Assembly (NCBI GenBank): GCA_026874595.1
Contig: CM049314.1
Span: forward strand, 68,940,300 to 69,004,299
Direction of reading: 5' to 3'
Origin: Sipunculus nudus
Lineage: Eukaryota > Annelida > Sipuncula > Golfingiida > Sipunculidae
DNA: 64,000 nt
Shown: in pieces, positions 44,848-57,100 of the stretch
How positions within the stretch are numbered: position 1 is the stretch's first letter
How the letters are laid out: every line of letters starts with the position of its first letter
Notes under the pieces: generated by a model
What the model saw: only the letters and a program-made list of their open reading frames with translations
What the model was told of the DNA's origin: nothing
The model's database searches: none
Program-made: the position numbers and the translations under genes

Positions 44848-47800
44848 GGTGTGCTTATGAATCGATATATACAATTTTTAGACTTGTCGTCTTCCTTCAA
44901 AATCGATTACTCGAAATGCTTTTTCGCACAATCGATCACAAACGATATCCATAATATGAAAAAATGCATAATCAGCAGTTATTTTCTCTCATTCACAGGG
45001 CAGTTATGAGTATGAAACATGCTGCAATAAGAAGAAAAAAAATCCGTTGGTGCCTAGAAAAGCCCGTCATGTGTCAATCATAAATTGTTCCAGAGATCCT
45101 CGCTGATGGATTGAAAATGCTCCAGTCCCAGGGAGCACAAGGCAATGGTGGCTCCTTGTCTAAGGACTTGCAGGGGTATGTGACACCTTTTTACAAATAG
45201 ACTTTGATTATATTACGGACGGTGACCATATAAGAAGCGAATTAATATTCTTTTTGACTCCGATTTTGCGATATGTCGTTTAAAAAAAAGGGGGGGGGGG
45301 GGGGTTTAAATATAAAGTTTTAAATATAATTTGTGATGACGATTTTTAATCTTTATGGTTTCTAACAAAACCTTATGGACTAACAGAAGAAGAAAAAATA
45401 TAATTATTTTCCTGGGGGTGTGGATGAGGATGTAATCAATATAATTAATAAACCGTTGTTGTTTTTTTTTTCTAGACAATGGTTTACCTGCTTCCGCTCT
45501 GTTTTGACTTTTCAATTCTGTGCACATATTGTTTTTCTTTTGCTAGATTATTTCCTATTAAGATGCAAAATATATATTTTTATATTCCCCCATAAGTGCA
45601 CATAATTCTTTAAGACCCTCCAAGCATGTCTTTTTTTTTCAGGAGGCGCCCCGGGGATTTTCCAACATATCGTTCAAGCTCACCGGCCCTTTAAGACTAT
45701 GGCCAGAAAGCAGGCCCTGTCAGAGCCCTGAGTCTCCGTGCAATACGCGGTCTTGTGGGCCACTATAATCCCCATTGACCCCCATATCTATTATAACACC
45801 TCTAAAGGAATTTAACTCTCTCGAAAGAAAGTGGTTTTGTATTTCAAAAGCTAAACAAAGACAAATGACTCCGCTTTCAATGCGAGGGCTTTTCAGTTGG
45901 GCCAACACTGGAAATCGAGAAGAGTTGCAAAACCACTAGCCTACTTAGTAAGCCTCTGTATTCTATAGAGACGGATACTCTGTCTACACAACCAAGGTTT
46001 GACATAAGTTTTATGGGTTTACAGGAATGAATATCTATACATTAATAAACATCTTTTCACGAAAAACATGGTCCTAACAGTTCGGCAAATTTATGGGTTG
46101 TTTGAAATAAATGGTTGTTCAAAAAGAAGTCCCACAACTGAAGCACAATCATCGACGTTGAAATCATATTATCAGTTCATCTTAAAACTAATAGGCATTC
46201 TATTAATAAACAGGTTCTGCAGTCAGAGCCTACAAACCTCCGCAATAGTCTTCTTATCAGTCATGTGTTAATGTGTACAGTTTTCATGTACGTATAAACA
46301 TTGGCACGCTTAAGGACCCTGGCGAGTGGCAGAAATACATACCAACAGGCGGCTTCTACATGAAACATAATGGTATAAAGTGAAAAATTATTATGGTAAT
46401 TCTGATTGCCTCCAAAATCTAATGGATTATTCATTCGGTTTAACCCTAACCCTCTACAATTTTTTTAGCAAAAACCTTGCATAACTTTTTGTGTCAATTT
46501 GCTCAGAGGCAAAGCTAACAACCACTGATTCCTTTGCCAAAATGCACCGAAAGATGTTAACCGGCTTTATCTGGCAGCATTGTCAGTTTTTGACCACACC
46601 TGTTTATCAATAAAGACCTTGACAAATATTTAATCCTGTTGGAATCTATTTACCTACGCCTGTCTTTTCATATTGGCAGCCATACGTAGCATTTTTCGTG
46701 TGCAAGGGCCTTAACCGATATACATGTGTGTTACCATGCATAAGATTACCCTCAAATGACAAATAAAGACATTTTCCGTAATGTTCTCTGAGCTTCAATT
46801 TATATAAAGGATATTTCTTAAACTTTCACTTGCTATAGTAATAATATTTTAACTATTTTCACAGTAGATGGCTTCTATATGCAATCTTTATATATATTAT
46901 ATTGTCATCACTCCAGCAATGATGATGTCGTACTCATGTTGATTATCATAAAAAAAGTCTACTCATATTTTGTAGACCCTATATGTGCCTAATGTCAAAA
47001 ACGTATTTATTTGGGTGATTTATTGAATAACATAATTTACCATTCATTGATGATTATTTTTTTTTCATTTCCTACAAGCTTATTACAGAACTATTTATCT
47101 TATATAGAACCGTGGATATTCAACGGGTGCATCCAGTTACTATTATTATATCTATTTTTTTATCCAAATGATCTTTTCAGTGAATGACCATTCTCGCATT
47201 TAAGGCTCATAATCAAAGGATGTTAAACTCTAGTCTTTTATTTGTTGTATTCATAATATATGATTTATGTGATCATTAATAAGTGAAAATAATGTTTATT
47301 TAGTATTGCAGGCATTGGGTAGTTTTTTTTTTCAGATCACAAAATCATGAGAAAGCGCTTATTAGGTTAAATACGGTATATGAAATTCATCACGTCCGTA
47401 GAAGATGATCTTGGCCTTCTTATTCTCTCTTTGATACCATTTTATAAAGATCGTACAGTGTTTTCAAAAATCCTACCAGTTCCATTTCATAGACCGATTT
47501 ACCATGGTATCACTATGTATACATCTGGATGCTTATGCATAAATAAGCACAAGTTATATATTCTATATAAAAAAATGGTAAGCATGAGGATTTTTCCTTT
47601 TGTTTGCTCAGCGCACATGCTTATGAATAGGTGTTCTACGGAATCGCAAATCCTATTTTTCGAAGATATTTTCTTTTCAATTAAAACTTAGCCCGCAATG
47701 TTAATGCTGCTAATCGCTACTTTGGCCTAAATCCCGTCAAAGAATTTATTACGTGTTTGACGTTCTATACAAATTATAATGATTTAAGATGGATGTACCG

Positions 47801-48462
47801 GGGTGTTGTTCATGTACACCTTTTCAAGAAATGTCGCTAATTTATGTTATCCGTTCTGTAATTTCATATAACTTCAGGCATCTCGTCTTGAACGGCAAAT
47901 TTTAAAAATTATATCAATAAATCAATAAGGATCGCCCGCCCTATTCCTGTTTTTGATCCTGAGTCCACAAAACAATTAAGGGGCTCAATCACCACCTATC
48001 TGACCTTTATAAACTAAAGGTAATCCCTAGGAGCTTTATAAAAAAAATAGGCCAGAAAACGTGAATATTACCGCACACAGGCTGCTTGTTTTGTTTATAT
48101 CAAGGTGTCTACAATATGTGGGGGCCCGCCAAAATAATCAAAACAATTCAACAAGGACATCTGGAAGCAAGTCCGATAAGCCAGGGGCATTGCGAATGAC
48201 ATTTTGCAGCAAGTGACCTTTCTACCTTTTTGTCAACATTGCTGTGTTTTAAAAATATTTTTATGAAAAAGTTCATACATCCTTTACAAAGGCTTAACGA
48301 GTACTTTTAATAACCAAAATCACCCTAAGATCATTAATATATACACAGAGGAAATAATAACAAATTATCTTCCAAAAGGTAGGCGAAATAGCACCTTTAA
48401 GTTTCTTAATGGTTGGCCTTGTGCCCAATCACCGAATAATGTTCGCATATATACCTGCCTGC

Positions 48463-48464
<2 letters not shown>
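44846..48464. other. No gene seen
   Basis: Unassigned AT-rich sequence with an A/G homopolymer junction at 45284-45304. The 103-aa ORF at 47380-47691 has no domain I recognise. No RNA gene noticed. Confidence 0.4.

Positions 48465-48530
<66 letters not shown>
48465..48530. repeat. (TA)n microsatellite
   Basis: Pure TA run. Confidence 0.92.
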
Positions 48531-48533
<3 letters not shown>

Positions 48534-49310
48534 ACTATTTCCATGATATACACAGGTATTCAGGACCATGTTTATAAAATATACTGGTATAAATGAACAT
48601 ACAATGCATCCTGCCACTTCAGCTGCATGCAGTGACCCCTTTACAGATACATTATAGAAGTTGTCACTCCCAATGGTCCTCAGCACTTATCAGAAGGCTA
48701 ATTGTAAATAAATCCAGTCAAGGCAAAACACCTGAAGACACATTATTTACAACGTGTTTCAGTTCTTTGATCTTGAATTTTTTATTAAAAATTAATATAA
48801 TCAGACCGGCAGAGTTGTTTTTTAAATTAAACACAAATTAAGAACAATTCCAGATGAGCTTGAGTTCTATTATGTACACGTTCGTTATATTGGATCCAAC
48901 AGGTGTAGTCTATTATTAGCAGGAACGTTATCAGTATTGATTTTAACCTGTTGTTGTAGTTTTATGTGGCCCATCCATTTGTGATTGAGTAAATTTAGGC
49001 GTGCTTCACGCGTTGTGGACTTCTATGTCAGAGCGTCTGTGTATTCTATGCTGGTCCAACAAGCAACGTGTGTGGAATCATATGTTGTTTTCATTCGCAA
49101 GGACAAATCGAGGTTCGCTTAATTATCTGAACACGTAAAGACCCAGAAGGAAAGATCTACAACGTCCATTTTAGTTATATCCTGCGTCATATATTGTGGT
49201 AAGATTAACTTTGTTCAAATATTGGATTTCCTTGAAACCTAAAAGATTGTGTTCGAACGTTATCACATAAAAAACGCCGCTGTATGAAACCAACACACAG
49301 GGCGCCATGT
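48531..49310. other. No gene seen; possible upstream region of the transporter
   Basis: No ORF or repeat recognised. An untranslated first exon of the transporter should lie upstream of 50307, but I cannot locate it. Confidence 0.35.
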
Positions 49311-50110
49311 CAGAAGACTAAAGGGCGGCGACTTTGTGACACCTGGGCTAATTGAGACAGGACTGTAGATCAGTATGCTGGAAACTGTGACACTTAGGCT
49401 GAGAGAGTCTGGTCGGTAGACTGTATGGTACTGACTCTGTGACACTAAGGCAAAGAGGGTCCTGTCGGTACATTGTATACCGGCAACTACGTGATACTTT
49501 TGCTAAGGGGGTCCTGTCGGTATATTGTATGCCGGCGACTTCGTTACATATAGGCTAAGAGGGTCCTGTCGGTATATGGTATGCCGGCGACTTGTGAGAC
49601 TTGGGCTAGGGACATATAGTCAGCAGACTGTAAGGTGGTGCTGTTGTGACTCCGAAGCTTAGGCACATGGACGTTAGACTGTATAGCACTGATTATGTGA
49701 CACTCAGGCTGAGGGCTTCAGGTCGGTAGACTTACGGCGAGTTTGTGACACTTCGGCTGTGGTCTTCAGGTCGGTAGACTTACGGCGAGTTGTGACACTT
49801 CGGTCAGGTCGGTAGACTTAAGTCGAGTTTATGACACTCAGGCTGAGGGCATCAAGTTAGCATAGATGGATGGTGGCGTCTTAGGGACACTTTTAGCTCA
49901 GTGCGGCAGGATACCTAACTGTATGGCGGCGGCTTTGTGGCACATTATTATTATTATTACAGGATAAGAGCGACAGGTCGGTAGAATTAATGGCGCATAA
50001 GAGAGTCAGCTTTGAAGTCTGCACGGTGATGACTCTTTGACACTTGTGCTAAGGAAGTCAGGTCGGTTTAGACTGTATGGCGGCCACTTTATGATATTCA
50101 GTCACTTTGC
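49310..50110 (+). repeat. Degenerate about 55-bp minisatellite
   Basis: About 14 units share 'ggcgactttgtgacactt', 'ggctaagagggtc', 'aggtcggtagactgtatggc'. Units run from 49316 to about 50100 with strong divergence and indels; the 49430-49600 units are most alike. One (ATT)n insertion occurs at 49946-49960. It ends about 200 bp before the first coding exon of the transporter. Confidence 0.85.
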
Positions 50111-50307
50111 GTCAGGTCGTTTTCTTAGATGTCTTGAATTCTCGACACCACGACTTCCTGCTAGCAGAACCACAAGCTATTGATATTGAAAATAGTAACA
50201 AAGACTCAACTGCCAAATTCTCATGACAAGAAAACATACTGGACAAAAATTATTTAAAGATACGAGACAATGCTAACTAAATGATTATAATTGTGTATTC
50301 TTTATAG

Positions 50308-50528
50308 GACCATGGCCACAGGGAGGAGCAAGTACTTCCGGGAGCAAGACAAGGACAAGGGTTACGCCTGGGTGTGTGCGTTCTCGGCATTTTGTCTGGC
50401 GACGTTAGAAACCGGAAACCTCAGCGTGCATGGAGTGTTCTTTGTGCAAATCATCAGTTATTTCGGCGTCACCAAAGCAGCCACCGCCGTCATCGGGTGC
50501 CTCAGTGTCGGTATGTCGGGATTATCGG
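50308..50528 (+). CDS. SLC16-like exon 1 of coding set (ATG at 50312)
   Basis: Acceptor ttctttatag is followed by gaccATGG, so an upstream 5'-UTR exon exists. It encodes residues 1-72, covering the MCT signature DKGYAW, TM1 and most of TM2. Donor GTGAGA at 50529. An in-frame ATG at 50291 lies upstream of the acceptor, so it is intronic and not the start. Confidence 0.9.
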
Positions 50529-50718
50529 GTGAGATTTAACACGTGATATGGCTATGTCTGGAATGTCTGTTAACATTGTTTTAATTCATTTAGAAGAAAT
50601 TGCGTGACTATCGAATGCGTGTCAGTGCTACAGATCGTCTCATGGTAAAACTATTATACTTTCCTTTACTCCAAAGAGGTTTTAACATAAAGTTCATGCT
50701 TTTTAAATACTGTTCACA

Positions 50719-50785
<67 letters not shown>

Positions 50786-53700
50786 TATATATATCTCTAT
50801 TTTATTATTTAGTTTGTTATAGGTGCTCTTTTTATTGTGTGACACGGGCGTAACTCGTGTTGTGACATCCTCGCCGGCCGTTTGTTACATTTTCAGTTTA
50901 ATCCGCACTGGTGGAACTCTTGTTGTCATGCTAGCCTAGGGCTTTCTCGCCTGGCCGAGGTCACGTGGACCTTGGTATGTAGAGACACACAGCGATGTTC
51001 CTCTAGATGATTCCTGTAACGCTTGTTTACTGTGTTGTGTAAGATCTTTAAGACTGTTCGAGAAGTGGAAAATTCTCGGCTTGGGGTGAAGAGTATATAA
51101 AGGGGCCATTACAAAATTTGTGTTCATCACGCATACGTGGTTTGTTTATATTAGGTTCCGTAACAAGTTCTCTATCGTAATGCACATACATGCATGTAAT
51201 ATTTAAGTTTTTTTCTTTTGTTCTAGGCGTGATCCTTGGAGTGTTCGTCACTCGGTATGGCGTACGATCCGTGGTTATATTCGGCTCCCTGGTGTCAAGT
51301 TTCGGCTTTGCTGTGTCGTACGCTGCCCCTAATGTCGTCTTCCTTGATATATTTCTGGGCGTTTTTGCAGGTATTTACCATTTACCAAAGGTAGTTAAAA
51401 GCTTTGTATACATGGAGGCACAGATGACGTCACAAATTATCTGCTAGCCCTGTCTCGGCTTTACTTTTTAAGTTTTCTACAATCATGCGTAAGAAAACAT
51501 GATTCCCTGTACAGACAGACGTTATTCAGTCATTCGGAACACTCGGCCGAAAGCGTTGGCTTCTAACCACGGATGTACATATGGGGCCGCCATGGAGAGT
51601 ATTCCAGCAAGGTAAAGGCAAGTTCGAGGCCAGGTCAACTGCACACCTGTTTTGTGCTTTGTAAGAGCAAACCATGTTTTGTGTACAAGTACTGCCTATT
51701 CTCACTGATTCTACCTTTAAAGCTATAAGACAACACTCATCCACGAAATAGAGGGGAAAATCCCAAGTGTACTGATTTTGACCGCACAAGGATAGAGTTC
51801 ACGATAGGAAGTCGACCCCAGTTGGCGAGGCATTTGAGATGAACTGAACTTTCTAGTTAAATTATTGTCAGAACCTGGTTATATTTGATGTTTTGTAACA
51901 TATCTAGCACACAATATACATTATTATGGCAAATCAATATATTCTTTGGGGGAACTGTGATCTTTTCTTAGACGAGTCAGTAGAAATGGTAACCCGAGGG
52001 ATCCATAATCGGTGGTGTATTATTGGACCATAGCTACATCCGAGGCTAGAAACCAACGGATTCGGCCGAGGTGTTCCGAATGGTAATTCAGTGTCCGCTC
52101 TTATCACGAAATGGTCGAACAGAGAGCCGTATTTAGTCATATAATTTGCTGCAAGGTGACAGAACCTGTTCTAAGCGTTGAGACACAGCAAAGGCAAATT
52201 GGATAGTACTGTTAACTCTATCCATTGCATCAACTGGGCAAGTTTAATTATACCTGCGAAATACTTGAATGTTCAGGACTCCGAGAGAGAAAGAATTTAC
52301 TTCCTTTTATTCTTCTGTTAGTCTTCCTTTTATGTTAAAGGGACGTAATCAGGAGCAACATTATTCCTTTTCTTTCACCTAATCAGTTCATTTTTGCCTT
52401 ATACCAAAGTTTCCCAGCAAAACCATCCAAGCACAGTCTCATTTCCTAGCATACGACTGTTTAAAACCTTGTTATAGCCCTGCGTGTTGGTAAACACATT
52501 CTATTTACCATAACAAGGCCGCCTGACCGGAGGTCCGATTAAGAGGGGCAACACGCGGTGTTTCAGCCAGTATTAAATCTGTTTTACATTTTTTTTTACC
52601 AAGTCAGGCCAAGCATCTCCTGATTGGCACGTGTTGTGGCTCCTCGCAGCACACAGCCCGATGCACTGTGTTTATGTTGACACCTGGGATCGCGCCCGAT
52701 TCACTGTTTTTAACACTCGTTTACAGGAGTAAGCAAATGGTTTCAGGGCAATATTTTGACAGGTACAGATTTCTTTTTAAGGGAAGAAGCTATTTTTCGT
52801 AGTAACTCAACATGCGTAATAGGTGATTGGGCCTCTTTAATGCATTTTCCTTTATCATGAGTATAAGAGGTTACAATCGTCTGTTGTATACTATATCAAA
52901 ACTCCTTTTTCCTGTATAAATCTGTATAAATTGCCCTTGTAGGCATTGGCACCGGCTGCTATCTAATGGGATACCTGATGGGAGTAATGAACTACTTCGA
53001 GAAGCGAATGTCAGTCGCTTTTGGGATTCAAACTCTGGGATACAGCGCTGGTGCTCTTATATTCCCTCCTGTCGCAGAAGCTATGATCCAGGCCTATTCC
53101 TGGAGAGGGGCACTGCTCATCATGTCTGGCTTCCAACTGAATGGCGTTATATTTGGCGCCCTCTTGCGGCCAACAGAAGCGGAAGTCAAAAAGAGAGCAA
53201 ACACAGAAGGAAACAATAAAAATAGGAAAGATAAAATCAAATCTTTTTTGCGCGAGATGGTTGACCCTTCCCTTTTCAAGGATCCACGTTTATCATTACA
53301 TTATATATGCATATCATTAGTTTGCGCCGGCGATTTAATACCTCTCATATTTCTACCGGCACGCTGCGTTTCAATTGGAGAATCAGAAATGAAGGCTGCC
53401 TTGTTGGTGACCATATATGGAGTTACTGCTGGCGTCGCGAGGATAGGGTCTGGGATTCTCGGAGACATTATAAAGACTTATAAGATTATAGGGATGGCCG
53501 TAACCGCTATCTCAGGTGGTGTGCTGATGATTATTTCCTATCCGTTCTATCTCTACTATCAGCTTGTTATCTTCTCAGCTATTTATGGGATCCTCAGTGG
53601 TAAGTACCTAGATCTTATCAGGCCGTAAATAGGTATGGTTCTCAGGCACTTTTTTTCAGAAATCAGTGCAGGTGGGCGGTTTTTTTTATTACCTTTTTTG

Positions 53701-56700
53701 TATGTATCATTAAAAATGTCAAATGATCAGGGAAAAGCATGATAATAACAGAATATATTTTGCTAAACAGGTTAAAGATCTATATAACAAAGGAAATCTT
53801 ATAAAAATTGTATTATTTTATCTTCTTGAAAGATGAAAATGACAGTAAAAATTTTGTTGGGGGTGGGGGTGGGGGGTTAAAATTGACGCGGCCGGTGCCT
53901 AAAAACCATACATTCTTTTACCTAATATATATCTGCTTTTCAGATACTGTGGTAGCCTTTTTGTTCGCGGGGCTTTCAAGTTCGCGATATTCACGAAGGG
54001 GAATTATCGCGAAAATAAAACAGTCGTAAAAGGTTCCATTGCTGGAGGCAAAGTTGAAAAGAAAAAGGCTGACATTATGAATTAAAATGCAGATCGTGTA
54101 TGTTCAGGGATTGATATTAAAATAATATCAGTTCGTTTTAATGGTCTTTCATTAACGAACTATAGTTTTTGTAAATAAGATTTTGTGCACATAATATTTG
54201 ATATAATTAATTCACATAATAACGGTTATCCTCTTTGTATAAAGATCTTTGTTTTGTGAGATCGCGACAATGGAATATTTACGGAACAAAGAAAAAGCGA
54301 AAATCGAGAAAATTCAACCCCGCGAATATAAAATCAACCACAGTTAACAACTTCTCAACACCAATACGTGATATCGTAACTACACGGAAGCTGGAACTGT
54401 TGTGTTTGATATTGAGCTTAATTACATACCCGCCTACTTTTCTTAAAAGAAAAGAATAAACCTGGCAAGGAATTTCTGCAAGGAATGTGAACCTAAATAT
54501 GAAATTTTACATTTTATCATATATTGAAAACCGGTTGTAAGTGTAACATGATGAATAATAAGGAATAAACTCTGCTCTCTGGAAAAAAGTTTCTCTTGTA
54601 GCTACGTGTTATGAAAAAATAAAAATATGCGTAAATAAGTCCGCTCTCAAATTTTAATTGACAAGAATGGCTTCAGTTATTATTCTCGTTTTTTATTTTA
54701 TCCATAAGAACACATGGATTTATATTATAAACTAATCAAGACTTATCCTAACTAATTTTGCACCGTTTGGCTGACTTTCTTGGTGACGATGGAGGGGAGG
54801 GGGTGACATACAAAATCATAGGTTCGTCATCTCTGATGCCCCGGTTCTCTAATCGCCTTTCCACCTGAGGTCGTTTCTAATCTAAACGAACCTAATACTG
54901 TTTATTATCGTGGGACGCCCAGGACTATATGTTTCAACTGTCAGACTTGGAAGGAAATATCTGTTTAAATTTCACATGCGCTTTCCGTGACAACCCGACT
55001 CTGTAGGCAATGATAATTGTTAGTAAGCCTTCTTGAGTCGTGATACAAGCAACATCGAGGATGCATCGCAGTGGTCTTCCATCATGTTGGATTCATATTG
55101 TGGTAAACAGCTAATAATCTTAACTTATGGCTTCGAATGATGATAAATACAAAGAATACATGGGAATTCACCACCAAAACTGATACTCCGTCTTTATTGT
55201 GACGAGTCATTTCCTGTATCGCGTACAAGCTGGCTGCGTCCAGTAACCCAAGCGAGCGATGCCTCTATTCATGCGGTCAGAAATTCACAAACATACGGTG
55301 GGGGTTTACCAATATACTGAGTTAAAAAAAATTTCTCGCTCTTGTTTCGTGTTGTTAGAAAGTATACTAAAATCCTAAGTATTAGTCTAGTTTATGTCAA
55401 TTGACAGTGAACCTATAGGCCATGAGGCTTTGTTAAAAATGACGAATATATTTGCATCCTCATGGGGCCTTTTAATGCGCTCGTCTGACTTAGATGTATA
55501 TAGGCACTCTGACAGCCATTAATCTGGTCATAATGTCAGAGGGCCGATATGGCACTACACATGCGCATGCTTACAAAATATTGCTTATTCCGTGAAGTCC
55601 TCACCACAAGGACACGCATGTATATGTAATTTACCTGATAAAACGGACTACATTACCCTCATCACTACAGTTATACCTTCGCCGTTGGTGTATTTAGAAG
55701 GTCCTGCAGATTTTGAAGCTCACTAAGCAAACCCGAGTCTTACTCTTGTGAGTCAACTTCTGAGCATTTTTTTCCTTAATATAGATATCAAATATATGGA
55801 TGACAGGTATGGCAAAGCAGATCACACACAGGATTGTTTTCAAAATTGTGTTTTGACAGTAAACGTAACTAAATGTTGTACGAAACCTAATTCATGTTGG
55901 ACTTGCTAATGGCAAAACGTTATATTTTAGTTTCTCCTGCTTTCACCAATAAGGCTGGCACAGGGTTGTAATCAGACCAATGAAGGCGTGGTATTGCACT
56001 ATGCATCCAACTCCCCAAGTTTTAAACCCGCAGCACGCCGCTCATATGTGGGAGCGGCAGTGTAATGGTTAAGGGACCGGGCTCATGATCAAATGGTCGT
56101 GAGTTCGATTCCCGGTCAGATCCCCAGTGTGCCAAGACCCTTGGGCAAAGTCTTAACCGCAAATGAAGGTAACCTTCGATGGAGTAGCGTCCGGTCCCAT
56201 TCAGGAGGAGTTTAACTCCAAAGTCGTTTCACGCTACAGAAACCGGGTTAAACTCAGGCCCGAGGAGCCAGTAGGCTCGGATGTAAAGACTCAACTTAAG
56301 CCGCTGTTATGGGTTTGATGTACAATGCGATATCACGCTCTCGTCAGTCTGATTAAAATTCCTGGCCCTGAGCCAGCCCTGGTGTAATAAAACCTTAAAA
56401 CTGGCTAAACAAAGAAACCGTTAAAGCGAAGATATAGAAGTGTCATTTCCTACATATAATCTCCGCCTATGTTGTCCGCAATTGCTTGCTAATGGGTGAC
56501 CATCTGAGGTTAATTATATAATACCAGATCCTTTTGCAATTGGTTTCAGAGAATACAGAATAGCCAGTATGCTTAAATTTCATTCAATTTTTTTATTTCT
56601 ACAGGTGCTTATACAGTGTTCTTCTTGGCAATTCTCGGTGATTTGTCTCCAAAAGATAAAATGCCTCAAGCGACGGGGATCGCAATGGTGATATTTGGAG

Positions 56701-57050
56701 CTGGAGCTTTAATATCGCCGCCTGTCGGAGGTAATGTGTATTACTTTGCCACACATAGGGGGGTAGGGTTATATATCCCCCATCCCATACCTTTTAGCAA
56801 GGGGGAGGGGGATGGACGATGGATAATCATTCCCCTGCTATTCAGAGAATAATATTTATATATTGGAAATGAAATATTCCTGAGTCTTTGAAATAGAGTC
56901 TTTGGTTCCATTTCTGTGTTCACTATGAAATAATATATACTTAACACGGTTTAGACATAACCCATACGGGAAATATAATACGGTATGTTTTAAAAAAATT
57001 ATACTGAAGTGTAATATATTTTGAATTGTGTCAATTAAACAGACAATAAA

Positions 57051-57100
<50 letters not shown>

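Noticed and set aside
47380-47691. 103-aa plus-strand ORF
   Set aside because: No domain, no neighbouring exons, AT-rich context.
50291-50311. Upstream ATG (50291) as transporter start
   Set aside because: It lies before the splice acceptor ending at 50307; the ATG at 50312 has the better context and matches the family's N-terminal length.
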